This document shows, one piece after another, positions 8,614 through 17,088 of a stretch of 64,000 nucleotides of DNA. Numbering within the stretch: the first letter of the stretch is position 1; every line of letters begins with the position of its first letter. Origin of the DNA: Fluviirhizobium alvei (GTDB taxonomy: Bacteria; Pseudomonadota; Alphaproteobacteria; Rhizobiales; Rhizobiaceae); contig NZ_JAUOZU010000001.1 of assembly GCF_030551875.1 (NCBI RefSeq), positions 496,001-560,000 of the forward strand. Reading direction: 5' to 3'. The notes under the pieces are model-generated. The model was not told where the DNA came from, did no database searches, and saw nothing but the letters and a program-made list of their open reading frames with translations. The translations under genes were made by a program, and so were the position numbers.

Positions 8614-10020
8614 GTCACGATCGAAGAAAACAGGGCAGCGGCAGCAGATCGCGGCGCTTCCCAGAAATTCTATTTCGCCGCATGGCGCTGGCATTTCTAT
8701 GCCGGCCTCTATGTCATTCCGTTCGTCATCGTGCTGGCGATCACCGGCATCATCATGCTCTATGACAACAACATCGAGAGCCGTCTCGGCATGGCCCACC
8801 CGGTCGTGGCGACCGACAGCCCGATCAGCGTCATCGCCCAGGCCAAGGCCGCGCAGGAAACGCTGCCCGGCGGCGAGGTGAAGATGTATGTCGCGCCACG
8901 CACGCCGGAAGCCGCGGCAATGTTCCAGGTCAATGTCGATGGCAAGGCGCATCTTGTCGCCGTCGATCCCTATAGCGGCAAGGTTCTCGCCTCCGTTGTC
9001 AAGGATGATACCTGGTATTATTGGGCGGACGATGTCCATGGCACCCTGCTTCTCGGCGATCTGGGCGACCGGCTGATCGAGATTGCCGCCGGTCTCGGCT
9101 TCATCCTGCTCGCCAGCGGCCTCTATCTCTGGTGGCCGCGCAACGGCAAGTCGCTCCGCGCCATGCTGGTGCCGAACATCTTTGCCCGCCGCCGCCAGTG
9201 GTGGAAGGAAATGCACGGTTCGGTCAGCTTCTATTCCTCGATCATCCTGATGCTGTTTCTCGTGTCGGGCCTGTCCTGGGCCGGCATCTGGGGCGGCAAG
9301 TTCGTCCAGGCCTGGAGCACTTTTCCAGCCGAGAAGTGGGACAATGTTCCGCTGTCGGACAAGACCCATGCCTCGATGAACCATGGTGCGCTCGAAGAAG
9401 TGCCGTGGGGCCTCGAGCAGACGAAGATGCCGGTCTCGGGTAGCGACGCTGGCAAGAAGGGCATTGCCGACGGGTTGCCGGTCAATCTCGATACGGTCGC
9501 CGCACTCGCCCGCGAAATCGGCTTCAACGAACAATATCGGATCAATCTCCCGTCGGGCGAGGATGGGGTCTATACGATCTCCGCCGATTCCATGGATGGC
9601 GATACCGTGAGCCCGACCGCAGACCGCACCACCCATGTCGACCGCTACACCGGCAAGATCCTTGCCGAAGTCGGCTATCCGGACTATTCGGTGGCCGCAA
9701 AGGCGATGGCCGTCGGCATTCCGCTGCATATGGGCCGCATGGGATTGTGGAACCTGGTGCTGAACACGGTCTTCTGTGCCGCCATTCTGTTCATTGCCGT
9801 CAGTGGCGTCGTCATGTGGTGGATGCGGCGTCCGGCCGGTGCCTTCCGTCTCGCACCGCCGCCGATGCCGGCTGACATGCCGCAATGGAAGGGGGCGGTG
9901 TTCCTGATGCTGTTCCTGTCGCTGGCCTTTCCGCTCGTTGGTCTGACGCTCCTGGCCATCTTCGCGCTCGATCTCATCCTCTTCACCCGCGTCGGTTTCG
10001 TTCGCCGCGTACTCAACTGA
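8611..10020 (+). CDS. PepSY-associated TM helix protein (PiuB-like)
   Basis: 469 residues with a TTG start supported by a strong ribosome-binding site. The N terminus is the PepSY_TM signature (FYFAAWRWHFYAGLYVIPFVIVLAITG), followed by a periplasmic loop with a PepSY unit (VDGKAHLVAVDPYSGKVLASV) and DDVHGTLLLGDLGDRLIEIAAG, then further helices; four or five transmembrane segments in all, with WWPR after the second and a C-terminal pair. The family is linked to siderophore, haem or metal reduction at the inner membrane, and the conserved WHFYAG and DVHG histidines may bind haem. The neighbouring PCu(A)C chaperone suggests a role in copper handling or cytochrome oxidase maturation. Exact function not established. 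Confidence 0.85.
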   Translation: MVTIEENRAAAADRGASQKFYFAAWRWHFYAGLYVIPFVIVLAITGIIMLYDNNIESRLGMAHPVVATDSPISVIAQAKAAQETLPGGEVKMYVAPRTPEAAAMFQVNVDGKAHLVAVDPYSGKVLASVVKDDTWYYWADDVHGTLLLGDLGDRLIEIAAGLGFILLASGLYLWWPRNGKSLRAMLVPNIFARRRQWWKEMHGSVSFYSSIILMLFLVSGLSWAGIWGGKFVQAWSTFPAEKWDNVPLSDKTHASMNHGALEEVPWGLEQTKMPVSGSDAGKKGIADGLPVNLDTVAALAREIGFNEQYRINLPSGEDGVYTISADSMDGDTVSPTADRTTHVDRYTGKILAEVGYPDYSVAAKAMAVGIPLHMGRMGLWNLVLNTVFCAAILFIAVSGVVMWWMRRPAGAFRLAPPPMPADMPQWKGAVFLMLFLSLAFPLVGLTLLAIFALDLILFTRVGFVRRVLN

Positions 10021-10072
10021 TCTCCGCAAACTCCCTTATGGGGCAAAATCATAGACTTGAAAGGAAACATCC

Positions 10073-10573
10073 ATGATGAAACTCACGCAGACCCTGTTCG
10101 CCTCGCTCCTCGTTGCCTTCAGCGCCGTTGCCGCTTTTGCCCATGACTACAAGCTCGGCGATCTCGACATCCATCATCCGGCGTCGCGCGCCATGATCGA
10201 AGGGGCCGAAGTGGCGGGTGGCTTCATGACCATCACCAACCACAGCAAGACGGATGACCGGTTGATCAAGGTCAGTTCCGACGCGGCCAAGATGATCCAG
10301 CTTCATGAAATGAAGGTCGAAAACGACGTCATGAAAATGGGCGAAGTGCCCGGCGGTATCGTCATTCCGGCCGGCGGCACCGTCGAACTCAAGCGTGGCG
10401 GCCTGCATGTCATGTTCATGGGCGTCTCCACTCCCTTCAAGGAAGGCGACAAGATCAAGGCTGTGCTCACCTTCGAAAAGGCCGGCGACATTGCCGTCGA
10501 ATTCGCTGTCGGTCCAGCCAATGGCGAAGCCGCCAAGAGCGAACACGACGCCCACAAGCATCACCAGAACTGA
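10073..10573 (+). CDS. Periplasmic copper chaperone PCu(A)C
   Basis: 166 residues with a signal peptide (MMKLTQTLFASLLVAFSAVAAFA) and a DUF461/PCu(A)C domain. The copper(I) ligands of the family's H-M-x10-M-x21-H-x-M motif are recognisable as His78 (IQLHEM), Met89 (VMKMGE), His112 and Met114 (GGLHVMFMG). The tail HDAHKHHQN is rich in His and may bind further metal. PCu(A)C delivers copper to the CuA or CuB site of cytochrome oxidase, usually with ScoI/SenC. No senC is adjacent here; the partners are PepSY and DUF2946 proteins. AAAGGA is placed 7 nt before the first of two ATGs. A stem-loop downstream probably ends the transcript. Confidence 0.93.
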   Translation: MMKLTQTLFASLLVAFSAVAAFAHDYKLGDLDIHHPASRAMIEGAEVAGGFMTITNHSKTDDRLIKVSSDAAKMIQLHEMKVENDVMKMGEVPGGIVIPAGGTVELKRGGLHVMFMGVSTPFKEGDKIKAVLTFEKAGDIAVEFAVGPANGEAAKSEHDAHKHHQN

Positions 10574-10581
10574 TCACGGCG

Positions 10582-10623
10582 GCGCGCAGGGCTGCGACAT
10601 TTTCGCCCTGCGCGCTTCTGTCA
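10582..10623 (+). terminator. Probable terminator after the PCu(A)C gene
   Basis: An 11-bp perfect stem (GCGCGCAGGGC at 10582-10592 and GCCCTGCGCGC at 10605-10615) with a 12-nt loop is followed by TTCTGTCATTTT. The stem is GC-rich; the U tract is imperfect. Confidence 0.6.
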
Positions 10624-10641
10624 TTTTGACGCCCGTCATAT

Positions 10642-10655
10642 TTGATGATTTTCAA
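10642..10655. promoter_or_regulatory. Fnr/FixK-like box
   Basis: TTGAT-GATT-TTCAA matches the Fnr/FixK consensus TTGAT-N4-ATCAA at 9 of 10 defined positions. It lies 32 bp before the start of the small membrane protein gene and 2.1 kb from the end of a FixK-like gene. A class II activator site would put the transcription start at about the ATG, so repression, a leaderless message or coincidence are all possible. Confidence 0.35.
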
Positions 10656-10687
10656 TCGACCATTAAAACACTGATAAAGGAGAGAAA

Positions 10688-10906
10688 ATGGTCGCCGCTG
10701 TCGTTTACAGAATTCCCGTGCTCGGCTGGATGATCAAGGAAGCCGCGCTCGGCAGCGCCAATACGAAGGTGCTTTTCCTCATCAACATGGTGCTCGTCTG
10801 GCTGCTCGCCATCGCCACCTTCGGCTATCCGGCCATCATCATTCCGGCACTCATTGCCGTCCCGTCCATGTTCACGGTCCTGATCCTGATCACGGCGGGC
10901 AAGTAG
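10688..10906 (+). CDS. Small two-helix membrane protein
   Basis: 72 residues. A short N-terminal stretch (VAAVVYRIPVLGWMIKEA) is followed by two hydrophobic helices (KVLFLINMVLVWLLAIATFGYP and AIIIPALIAVPSMFTVLILITAG). A clear AAAGGAGAG precedes the ATG with good spacing, and codon use resembles the neighbours, so the gene is probably real. It begins 115 bp after the PCu(A)C gene behind a terminator-like hairpin and a Fnr-like box. The C terminus overlaps the end of the opposite HEAT-like gene by 17 bp. No family was recognised; association with the metal/respiration cluster is only positional. Confidence 0.7.
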   Translation: MVAAVVYRIPVLGWMIKEAALGSANTKVLFLINMVLVWLLAIATFGYPAIIIPALIAVPSMFTVLILITAGK

Positions 10907-11942
10907 GGCCAAGCCTACGCCGGATATAGTCGAGCCGCTCGATGAGCGCGCCTTTCGTCTCGCCGGAATAGAGAGCCAAAATTCCGGCCGGCTCCACGAT
11001 CCGGTCGATATTCTGGATGAACCCGTCAAGCGCCACCTTGCGAACGGTGAGGGACCGATCCCGCGACAGTTGCCGGATGAGCGCCTCGCGATCGACCGGA
11101 TGCTCATAGGGGCGGGTCAGGTTCGTCGAAAAGCGAGTCCGGGTCGCCCCGAGCCTATCGCTGATGGAATAGGTCTCCCAGCCCCAGATATTGTCGACGC
11201 GGCCGGTCATCAGCACCCCGGCCGCACGCGCCCGCAATGCCGGATGAAAGGCTTCAAGTGCAATCTCTTCCAGGTGATCATCGACCAGATCGGTCGCGAG
11301 GATCGAACGGAAGAAGCGCGGCAGGAACCCCTCCCGGCCTTGCTTGAGCCACGTCACAAGCTCCGCTCGAACGGCCTTCCGAGCCTTGAGCCACGAAGGC
11401 AGAGCCACGCTCGGCTGACTTTGCCACTGGGCCCGGCGCCTCAGATAGAAGGGCAGGCTCGCAAGCACCATTTGGTCGGAAATGACTGGCTCGACCCGCT
11501 CGAAACAGGCCTCTGCCGCCAACCGCACCTCTCCGACATGATCATGCAATCGGAGAAAAAGACCGGCGAGAAAGGCCGCGCCCGGTGGCGCGCTGTCGAT
11601 CTGCTTGAGCGCCTCTTCCCGCCGATAGCCATTGCCGGAAAAGATGCGGAGCCAGGCGAGGTTCTGAACATCGCTCTCGTCACCTGCTTGTGCGGTTGCA
11701 TGGCGCAGGAGCTGTCTCAGGGCCATTCCGAAACGCTTTGGCCGCGGGGCCGGCCAATAATGCCGTCGAAAGCCATACTGGATCGAAGTCACATCGTCGG
11801 CGCGACAGTCTGCGATCAGCCCGACCAATCTGTCGACGAGTGCCTTCGGTGCGGATTGTTCGGAATCAGCCCGGATGAACTCCAGCGCAAGCTGCTGGAA
11901 CTCGGCACTGATCCGTCGCTCCGGATGGTCTTCGATCACCAT
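10890..11942 (-). CDS. Uncharacterised HEAT-repeat-like protein
   Basis: 350 residues from the ATG at 11940-11942, which is preceded by GGAGG at a 4-nt spacing; an upstream in-frame start at 11987 falls inside a terminator hairpin and is rejected. The protein is soluble and helical, with several Leu/Ala-rich units of about 35-40 residues (GEVRLAAEACFERVEPVISDQ; LVDDHLEEIALEAFHPALRA; DRSLTVRKVALDGFIQNID) that look like HEAT-type repeats, and many Arg and Trp residues. No catalytic motif is evident. It stands alone between the small membrane protein (convergent) and the peroxiredoxin gene. Such proteins usually act as scaffolds; no specific role can be assigned. Confidence 0.6.
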   Translation of the reverse strand: MVIEDHPERRISAEFQQLALEFIRADSEQSAPKALVDRLVGLIADCRADDVTSIQYGFRRHYWPAPRPKRFGMALRQLLRHATAQAGDESDVQNLAWLRIFSGNGYRREEALKQIDSAPPGAAFLAGLFLRLHDHVGEVRLAAEACFERVEPVISDQMVLASLPFYLRRRAQWQSQPSVALPSWLKARKAVRAELVTWLKQGREGFLPRFFRSILATDLVDDHLEEIALEAFHPALRARAAGVLMTGRVDNIWGWETYSISDRLGATRTRFSTNLTRPYEHPVDREALIRQLSRDRSLTVRKVALDGFIQNIDRIVEPAGILALYSGETKGALIERLDYIRRRLGPTCPP

Positions 11943-11957
11943 GGGGCCTCCGCAATG

Positions 11958-11986
11958 CAAAATGCCCGGAAGTACACTTCCGGGCA
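11958..11986 (-). terminator. Intrinsic terminator of the peroxiredoxin gene
   Basis: A perfect 11-bp stem (TGCCCGGAAGT at 11963-11973 and ACTTCCGGGCA at 11976-11986) with a tight loop is followed on the minus strand by TTTT. It sits 26 bp past the peroxiredoxin stop and immediately before the ribosome-binding site of the next leftward gene. Confidence 0.75.
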
Positions 11987-12011
11987 AGGTTGTTTGGCGG
12001 GGCTTTGGCGA

Positions 12012-12497
12012 TTAGAGCTGGCCGAGCAGCGTTTCGGCGCCAGAGGTCACGGCCTTGCCGGGCTGATCCTCGATATTGAGCTGCTTGACCACGCCATCCT
12101 CGATCAGCATCGAATAGCGCTTGGAACGCAGGCCGAGCCCGCCGGCTGACAGGTCCATTTCGAGACCGAGAGCCTTGGCGAATTCGGCGTTGCCGTCGGC
12201 GAGGAAGCGGATCTTGCCTTCGCCACCGCTTGCCTTCGCCCAGGCGCCCATCACATGCACGTCATTGACCGACACGACCATGATTTCTTCGACACCCTTC
12301 GCCTTGAAGGTATCGAGATTGTCGAGATAACCGGGCAAATGATTGAGCGAGCAGGTGGGCGTGAATGCACCGGGAACGGCAAAAAGAACGACCTTGCGGC
12401 CCTTGAGCAGATCGCCGATCTCGAGATCGACCGCGCCGTCGGCGGTCTTTTCCTTGAGCTTGGCGGCCGGGATCTTGTCTCCAATGGCAATCGTCAC
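12012..12497 (-). CDS. Peroxiredoxin, Prx5 type
   Basis: 161 residues. It reduces H2O2 and organic peroxides through the peroxidatic Cys49 in PGAFTPTCS, the Prx5 signature; other family blocks are VVSVNDVHVMGAWAK, IRFLADGNAEFAKALGLEMDL and GLGLRSKRYSMLIEDGVV. The length is normal for a stand-alone Prx5 without a fused glutaredoxin. The start is taken as GTG at 12495-12497 because AAAGGA lies exactly 6 nt upstream and the protein then begins MTIAIGDKIP, the usual N terminus; the upstream frame (to 12566) is not supported. It is followed by a good intrinsic terminator, so it is likely transcribed alone. Confidence 0.94.
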   Translation of the reverse strand: MTIAIGDKIPAAKLKEKTADGAVDLEIGDLLKGRKVVLFAVPGAFTPTCSLNHLPGYLDNLDTFKAKGVEEIMVVSVNDVHVMGAWAKASGGEGKIRFLADGNAEFAKALGLEMDLSAGGLGLRSKRYSMLIEDGVVKQLNIEDQPGKAVTSGAETLLGQL

Positions 12498-12614
12498 GTG
12501 ATGTCCTTTCCTCGAAATGTCTTGACGAAGGTCAATATAGTGCGGCTTTGCGACATTTGCAGTCATCCACTTCTATCTCGCCGCGAATTTTTACGTTGCC
12601 GCCGGATGTTCGGA

Positions 12615-13415
12615 TCAGGGCAGGGCGATCTTCGTCTCGATGGCGCGCTCGCCGGATTTCACCAGCAGCGTCAGCTCCGCCGGTTTGCCGTCCTTCGGCC
12701 ATTTCTTCACCGGTACCGTGAGTTGCAACGCAGTCCCGGTTTGCTGCACGGCAACCTTGTGGCTGAACCTGAGGCCCGGTTCCGGCACCAGCGCAAATTC
12801 GGGCTTGGCCTCGGATGGTAGCGCGATGTCGAACGTCACCGATGTGCGATCGGCGGACGGCGTGGTTGCGGTCACTAAAAAATCCGCTGCCGGTGCAGCC
12901 GGCAGCAGGGCGGCTGCCGCAGTCAGGCTCTCCTGTTCGGTCTCGGTTCGCGACGTCACCGGCAGACGGAATTCGCCCTGAACCGGCAGGCAGATATCCT
13001 TGCAGAGGCCGATCAGGATCTTGGCATCGAGGGTCGAGGGTGCCGACGCGGGTTGATCGAAATCGATCAGGATACGCACCGGACCATGATAGCCGATGAA
13101 ACGACCATCGGCGTCCTCGGCAAATTCCGGCACCGGGAAGGCTAGCGACCGGATCTTGAGGTTCTTGGATGCCGCGCCATCGATTTCCGGCGGCATGCCG
13201 GCGTCACCGGGATTGCGCCAGTAGGTCTTCCAGCCCGGTGCCGGCTCGATATCGAGAAGGGCCTGAACCTGCCCCTCGTTGCTCTGGCTCAAGGCGGCGA
13301 TGCGCATGCGGCCGCCGTCCGAGACCACCCAATCACTGTCGGCAGCAAGCGCCGGAACGGAAGGGGCGGTGGCAAGGGGCAGCAGCGCGAGCAGGCGGAT
13401 CAAACTGGACTTCAT
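12615..13415 (-). CDS. Stand-alone DsbD-type periplasmic domain protein
   Basis: 266 residues with a signal peptide (MKSSLIRLLALLPLATAPSVPALA) and a domain like the N-terminal alpha domain of DsbD/ScsB (PAPGWKTYWRNPGDAGMPPEI; ILIGLCKDICLPVQGEF). The Cys138-x3-Cys142 pair matches the redox pair of that domain. The transmembrane beta and thioredoxin gamma domains of full DsbD are missing, so it must receive electrons from another protein such as CcdA or ScsB. A role in periplasmic thiol or cytochrome c maturation chemistry is plausible. The ATG at 13415 follows GGAAAG; an ATG four codons upstream is less well placed. It is divergent from yqgE. Confidence 0.8.
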   Translation of the reverse strand: MKSSLIRLLALLPLATAPSVPALAADSDWVVSDGGRMRIAALSQSNEGQVQALLDIEPAPGWKTYWRNPGDAGMPPEIDGAASKNLKIRSLAFPVPEFAEDADGRFIGYHGPVRILIDFDQPASAPSTLDAKILIGLCKDICLPVQGEFRLPVTSRTETEQESLTAAAALLPAAPAADFLVTATTPSADRTSVTFDIALPSEAKPEFALVPEPGLRFSHKVAVQQTGTALQLTVPVKKWPKDGKPAELTLLVKSGERAIETKIALP

Positions 13416-13535
13416 CGGACTTTCCATTCAAACGGGATCTGCAGAGCGCGCAGAGATTACGGCTCTTCTATGAAAAAACCGGGCAATCCGCATCTGGCTC
13501 TTTTCATTTCACCATGAATTGATAGGCTGTGAACC

Positions 13536-14144
13536 ATGGTGGATCTTCAGTCGTTGAAAAGCAAAGGCGAGCGAGGCTTCCTTGACGGTCAGTTCCTGAT
13601 CGCCATGCCGGGGATGGCCGATAGCAATTTTGCCCGTGCGGTGGTCTATATCTGTGCCCATTCGACCGATGGCGCCATGGGCTTCATCATCAACCAGCCG
13701 CAACGGCTCTCCTTCGTCGATATCCTTTTGCATCTGAAGCTGATCGGCGAGGATGATGCGATCATGGTGCCAGAGACGACGCGCTCCTTCCCGATCCAGA
13801 AGGGGGGGCCGGTCGAAACCGGTCGCGGCTTCGTGCTCCATTCGGACGATTATCTCACGCAATCCTCAATCCCGGTCAGCGACGAGCTTTGCCTGACGGC
13901 GACCGTCGATATCATCCGTGCCATTTCGCGCGGACGCGGACCGAGCCGGGCGACATTGTTGCTCGGCTATGCCGGCTGGTCGGCCGGTCAGCTGGAAAGC
14001 GAAATCGCCGCCAATGGCTGGCTATCCTGCCCGGCGGACGAGAGCCTGATATTCGATCGCGATCTCGACGGCAAATACAATCGGGCACTGGCCCTCATGG
14101 GCATTCACCCTGCCATGCTGTCGATGGAAGTCGGCCACAGCTGA
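13536..14144 (+). CDS. YqgE/AlgH family protein (DUF179)
   Basis: 202 residues with the DUF179 signatures [50 protein letters not shown] and [25 protein letters not shown]. It is a cytoplasmic protein of unknown biochemical function; algH was named from an alginate-production phenotype in Pseudomonas. The rhizobial length agrees with the family. It lies divergent from the DsbD-like gene and converges on the 971-residue GGDEF/EAL gene with a 28-bp gap that contains a stem-loop. Confidence 0.93.
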   Translation: MVDLQSLKSKGERGFLDGQFLIAMPGMADSNFARAVVYICAHSTDGAMGFIINQPQRLSFVDILLHLKLIGEDDAIMVPETTRSFPIQKGGPVETGRGFVLHSDDYLTQSSIPVSDELCLTATVDIIRAISRGRGPSRATLLLGYAGWSAGQLESEIAANGWLSCPADESLIFDRDLDGKYNRALALMGIHPAMLSMEVGHS

Positions 14145-14155
14145 AGCCTCAGCTG
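14138..14155. terminator. Stem-loop between convergent genes
   Basis: CAGCTGA and TCAGCTG around a 4-nt loop form a 7-bp stem that includes the yqgE stop codon and lies 17 bp from the stop of the opposite gene. It may serve both directions; no U tract is present. Confidence 0.3.
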
Positions 14156-14172
14156 CTGCACCCTATCCGGAA

Positions 14173-17088
14173 TCAGCCGGTTCGGGTGAGCGGGAAACGT
14201 TCCTTGAGGATTTTCAGCACCGCATCGGTGCCGATCGGCGGGCCGAAATGGTAGCTCTGCCCGTAATGGCAGCCCATCTGGCCGAGCATTTCGGCATCGT
14301 CTTCGGTTTCGATCCCTTCCGCCACCAGCGTCATGCCCATTTCAGCGGCCATGGAAATGACCGAGCGCAGCAGCACGTCGCGCTTGTCGGACTGGTCGTT
14401 GACCAGCATCTTGTCGATCTTGATCGTATCGAACGGATAGCGGGTCAGGTAGCCGAGCGAGGAATAGCCGGCGCCGAAATCGTCGAGCGCCAGGCTGACG
14501 CCGATATCGTGCAACTTGTCGAGCACGAGGCGCGACTGTTCCGGATTGTCCATCACCACCGTTTCGGTCAGTTCCAGCTTGATCCGGCTTGCCGGGCACC
14601 CGGCCTGGTTCAGCACCCGCCGCACATCGTCGGCAAGGTTGGAATTCACCAGCTGGGCGCTCGAGACATTGATGGACACGAAGAAGGGAATGTCGCCGGT
14701 CTGGATCAGCCAGTTCGACAGGTCCGAGGTCGCGCGCTCCAGGGCAAACAGTCCAAGCTCGCTGATGAAATTGGAGTTCTCTGCCAGCTGGATGAATTCC
14801 GATGGCGGGACGTTACCGCGCTTGGGGTGGTCCCAGCGCATGAGCGCCTCGAATCCTGCGATTTCGGCATCGTCCAGCCGCACGATCGGCTGATAGACCA
14901 TTGACAGTTCCCTGCGCTCGATGGCGCGGCGCAGATCGCTTTCGAGCTGCAGCCGGTCGGAAACGGCCATGCGGAAGGCAGGCTGGAACGGTTCCACGCG
15001 GTTGCCGCCGGATTTCTTGGCCCGGTACATCGCCAGTTCCGCATCGTTGAGCAGGCCTTCGCCGTTCGTGGCCTGTTCGCTCCAGGTGGCGACCCCGACG
15101 GATGCGGTGAGAATGATTTCGTGATTGGCGAAATTCAGCGGCACCGAAATCGCCTTGGCAACCGCATCGGCAAAATCCGCCACGCGATGCGGCGCCGTTT
15201 CGGAGACGAGGATGATGCCGAACTCGTCGCCCGCGAGACGACCGAGCGTATCCTGCGGCTTGAGAAGGCGGCGAAGCCGTCGCGTCAGCGCGATCAGGAT
15301 ATTGTCGCCGGCCGCGATGCCGAGCGAATCGTTGACCTGTTTGTATCGGTCGATATCGATCGCCAGCACAGTCGGCCGCAGGTCATCATCGGTCGAAGCA
15401 AGTGACAGAAGCGACTGAAGACGATCGAGAAACAGCTGCCGGTTCGGCAATCCGGTCAAGTTGTCGCTCAACGCATCGTTCATCAACCGGTTGATCATGT
15501 TCTTCTGTTCGGTCACGTCTTCGACAATGCCGACGCAGCGGGTGATCTCGCCATTGCCGCCCAGCACCGGCCGTGCCCGGATGGCCAGCCAGTGGTACTG
15601 GCCGTCTTCGGCGCGCAGACGGAAATCATGGCAGAGGCGGCCCTTCTTCTGCGCGAGCAGAATGTCGAGCGTGGCCCGGAAACGGTCACGATCGTCGGGA
15701 TGCAGGCGCGGCAGCCAGTTGCGCGCCGGCCCGTGCAGGGCGCCGGGAACGGTGCCGAGCTTGAGCGAGATATCGGGGATCGTCGTCACGCGATCGCGCG
15801 AGACGTCCCAGTCCCAGATCGTGTCGCCGGCGCCGGTAAGTGCCAGCGATTGCCGTTCGAGATCGGAGAACAGGCCCTGCTGGTAGGCGCCGCCGGCAAA
15901 GGCGTGTTGCATCACCGTAAAGCCGATCAGCAGCACGATCAGCACCAGCCCGAAAGCGAGCGCCGGCTGCACGATGTCATTGTCGAGCTGACCGGTGACA
16001 GTCAGCCAGGCAGCAAACAGCCAGGCGAGAATGACCAGCCAGGACGGGATCAGCAGGATTGCCCGGTCATAGCGGTTGAAGCCGAGAAAGACGATCAGGA
16101 AGATACCGGCCACCGCCGTCAGCGCGAAGGAAAGCCGCGCAATGCCCGAGGCGATCGATGGATCGTAGATTGCAACGCCGAAAAGCGTTACCAGTCCCAG
16201 CACCCAGGCCAGCGTCGCATAGGCGAGGTTGGCGTGCCATCGGCTGAGATTGAGATAGGTGAAAAGAAAGATCACCAGGCCTGCGGCGAGCGCCACTTCC
16301 GCACCCGCGCGCCATATTCGCTCGTCGAGCGTATTGTCGCCGAACAGCTGCTCGAGAAAGCCGAAATCGACGCAGACATAGCCGAGCACGGCCCAGGCCA
16401 GAGCCGCCGTCGCCGGCAGCATCGAGGTACCCTTGATGACGAAGAGATTGGTCAGAAACACCGCCAGCAGGCCGGCAATGCCGAGAACGATGCCGCGATA
16501 GAGCGTAAAGGCGTTGACCGTATCCTTGTAGGCCTCCGGCTCCCAGAGATAGAGCTGCGGCAGGTTCGGCGAGGTGATCTCGGCGACGAAGGTGATCACG
16601 GTGCCCGGATTGAGCGTGATCGAGAACACATCGGCATCGTTGCTCTCGACGCGGTCGAGCGCAAAGCCTTCCGATGGCGTGATCGACAGAATGCGTTCGG
16701 AACCGAGATCGGGCCAGAACAGGCCGGATTTCACCAGCCGGTAGTGCGGCGCCACGATCAGCCGTTCCAGCTGCTCGTCCGAAACGTTGGCGAGCGCGAA
16801 GACGGCCCAGTCGCCGCTATGCCCCTCGCTCTGGGCGCGCACCTCGATCCGGCGCACGATACCATCGGCACCGGCCGCTGTGGACACCTGCATGGCGGGT
16901 CCCTGGTTGGCGTAGATATCGGCAATGGCCGTCAGGTCGAGCGCCTTGTCGTCCCGCGAAATCTTCACGGGTTCGAGCGCATGTCCAACGCCGAACAGGC
17001 AGAAAAGAGCAAGCAGGATCAACAGGACGTGGCGGGCGCCGAGCAACATCGTCCGGCGAAAGCCATGGTCTGATAGGCAAAAGGTCAA
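14173..17088 (-). CDS. Large membrane PAS-GGDEF-EAL protein
   Basis: 971 residues (or about 958 from an internal ATG, MLLGARHVLL). There is an N-terminal signal-like segment, then a periplasmic domain of about 180 residues (VKISRDDKALDLTAIADIY...) resembling a 7TMR-DISM extracellular sensor, seven or eight transmembrane helices, a PAS domain (TGAGDTIWDWDVSRDRVTT; HWLAIRARPV...CVGIVEDVTEQK), a GGDEF domain whose signature reads AGDEF (GRLAGDEFGIIL) and an EAL domain with GFEALMRWDHP and DDFGAGYSSLGYL. The first Gly of GGDEF is replaced by Ala, which is often tolerated but may lower cyclase activity. The start overlaps the GNAT stop by ATGA, implying coupling. Confidence 0.9.
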   Translation of the reverse strand: MTFCLSDHGFRRTMLLGARHVLLILLALFCLFGVGHALEPVKISRDDKALDLTAIADIYANQGPAMQVSTAAGADGIVRRIEVRAQSEGHSGDWAVFALANVSDEQLERLIVAPHYRLVKSGLFWPDLGSERILSITPSEGFALDRVESNDADVFSITLNPGTVITFVAEITSPNLPQLYLWEPEAYKDTVNAFTLYRGIVLGIAGLLAVFLTNLFVIKGTSMLPATAALAWAVLGYVCVDFGFLEQLFGDNTLDERIWRAGAEVALAAGLVIFLFTYLNLSRWHANLAYATLAWVLGLVTLFGVAIYDPSIASGIARLSFALTAVAGIFLIVFLGFNRYDRAILLIPSWLVILAWLFAAWLTVTGQLDNDIVQPALAFGLVLIVLLIGFTVMQHAFAGGAYQQGLFSDLERQSLALTGAGDTIWDWDVSRDRVTTIPDISLKLGTVPGALHGPARNWLPRLHPDDRDRFRATLDILLAQKKGRLCHDFRLRAEDGQYHWLAIRARPVLGGNGEITRCVGIVEDVTEQKNMINRLMNDALSDNLTGLPNRQLFLDRLQSLLSLASTDDDLRPTVLAIDIDRYKQVNDSLGIAAGDNILIALTRRLRRLLKPQDTLGRLAGDEFGIILVSETAPHRVADFADAVAKAISVPLNFANHEIILTASVGVATWSEQATNGEGLLNDAELAMYRAKKSGGNRVEPFQPAFRMAVSDRLQLESDLRRAIERRELSMVYQPIVRLDDAEIAGFEALMRWDHPKRGNVPPSEFIQLAENSNFISELGLFALERATSDLSNWLIQTGDIPFFVSINVSSAQLVNSNLADDVRRVLNQAGCPASRIKLELTETVVMDNPEQSRLVLDKLHDIGVSLALDDFGAGYSSLGYLTRYPFDTIKIDKMLVNDQSDKRDVLLRSVISMAAEMGMTLVAEGIETEDDAEMLGQMGCHYGQSYHFGPPIGTDAVLKILKERFPLTRTG

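Noticed and set aside
8497-10029. A 510-codon minus-strand open frame
   Set aside because: Antisense to the PepSY gene, which has clear membrane and family motifs; composition (many Arg, His, Asp) is that of a shadow.
15592-17073. A 493-codon plus-strand open frame
   Set aside because: Complement of the 971-residue GGDEF/EAL protein gene.
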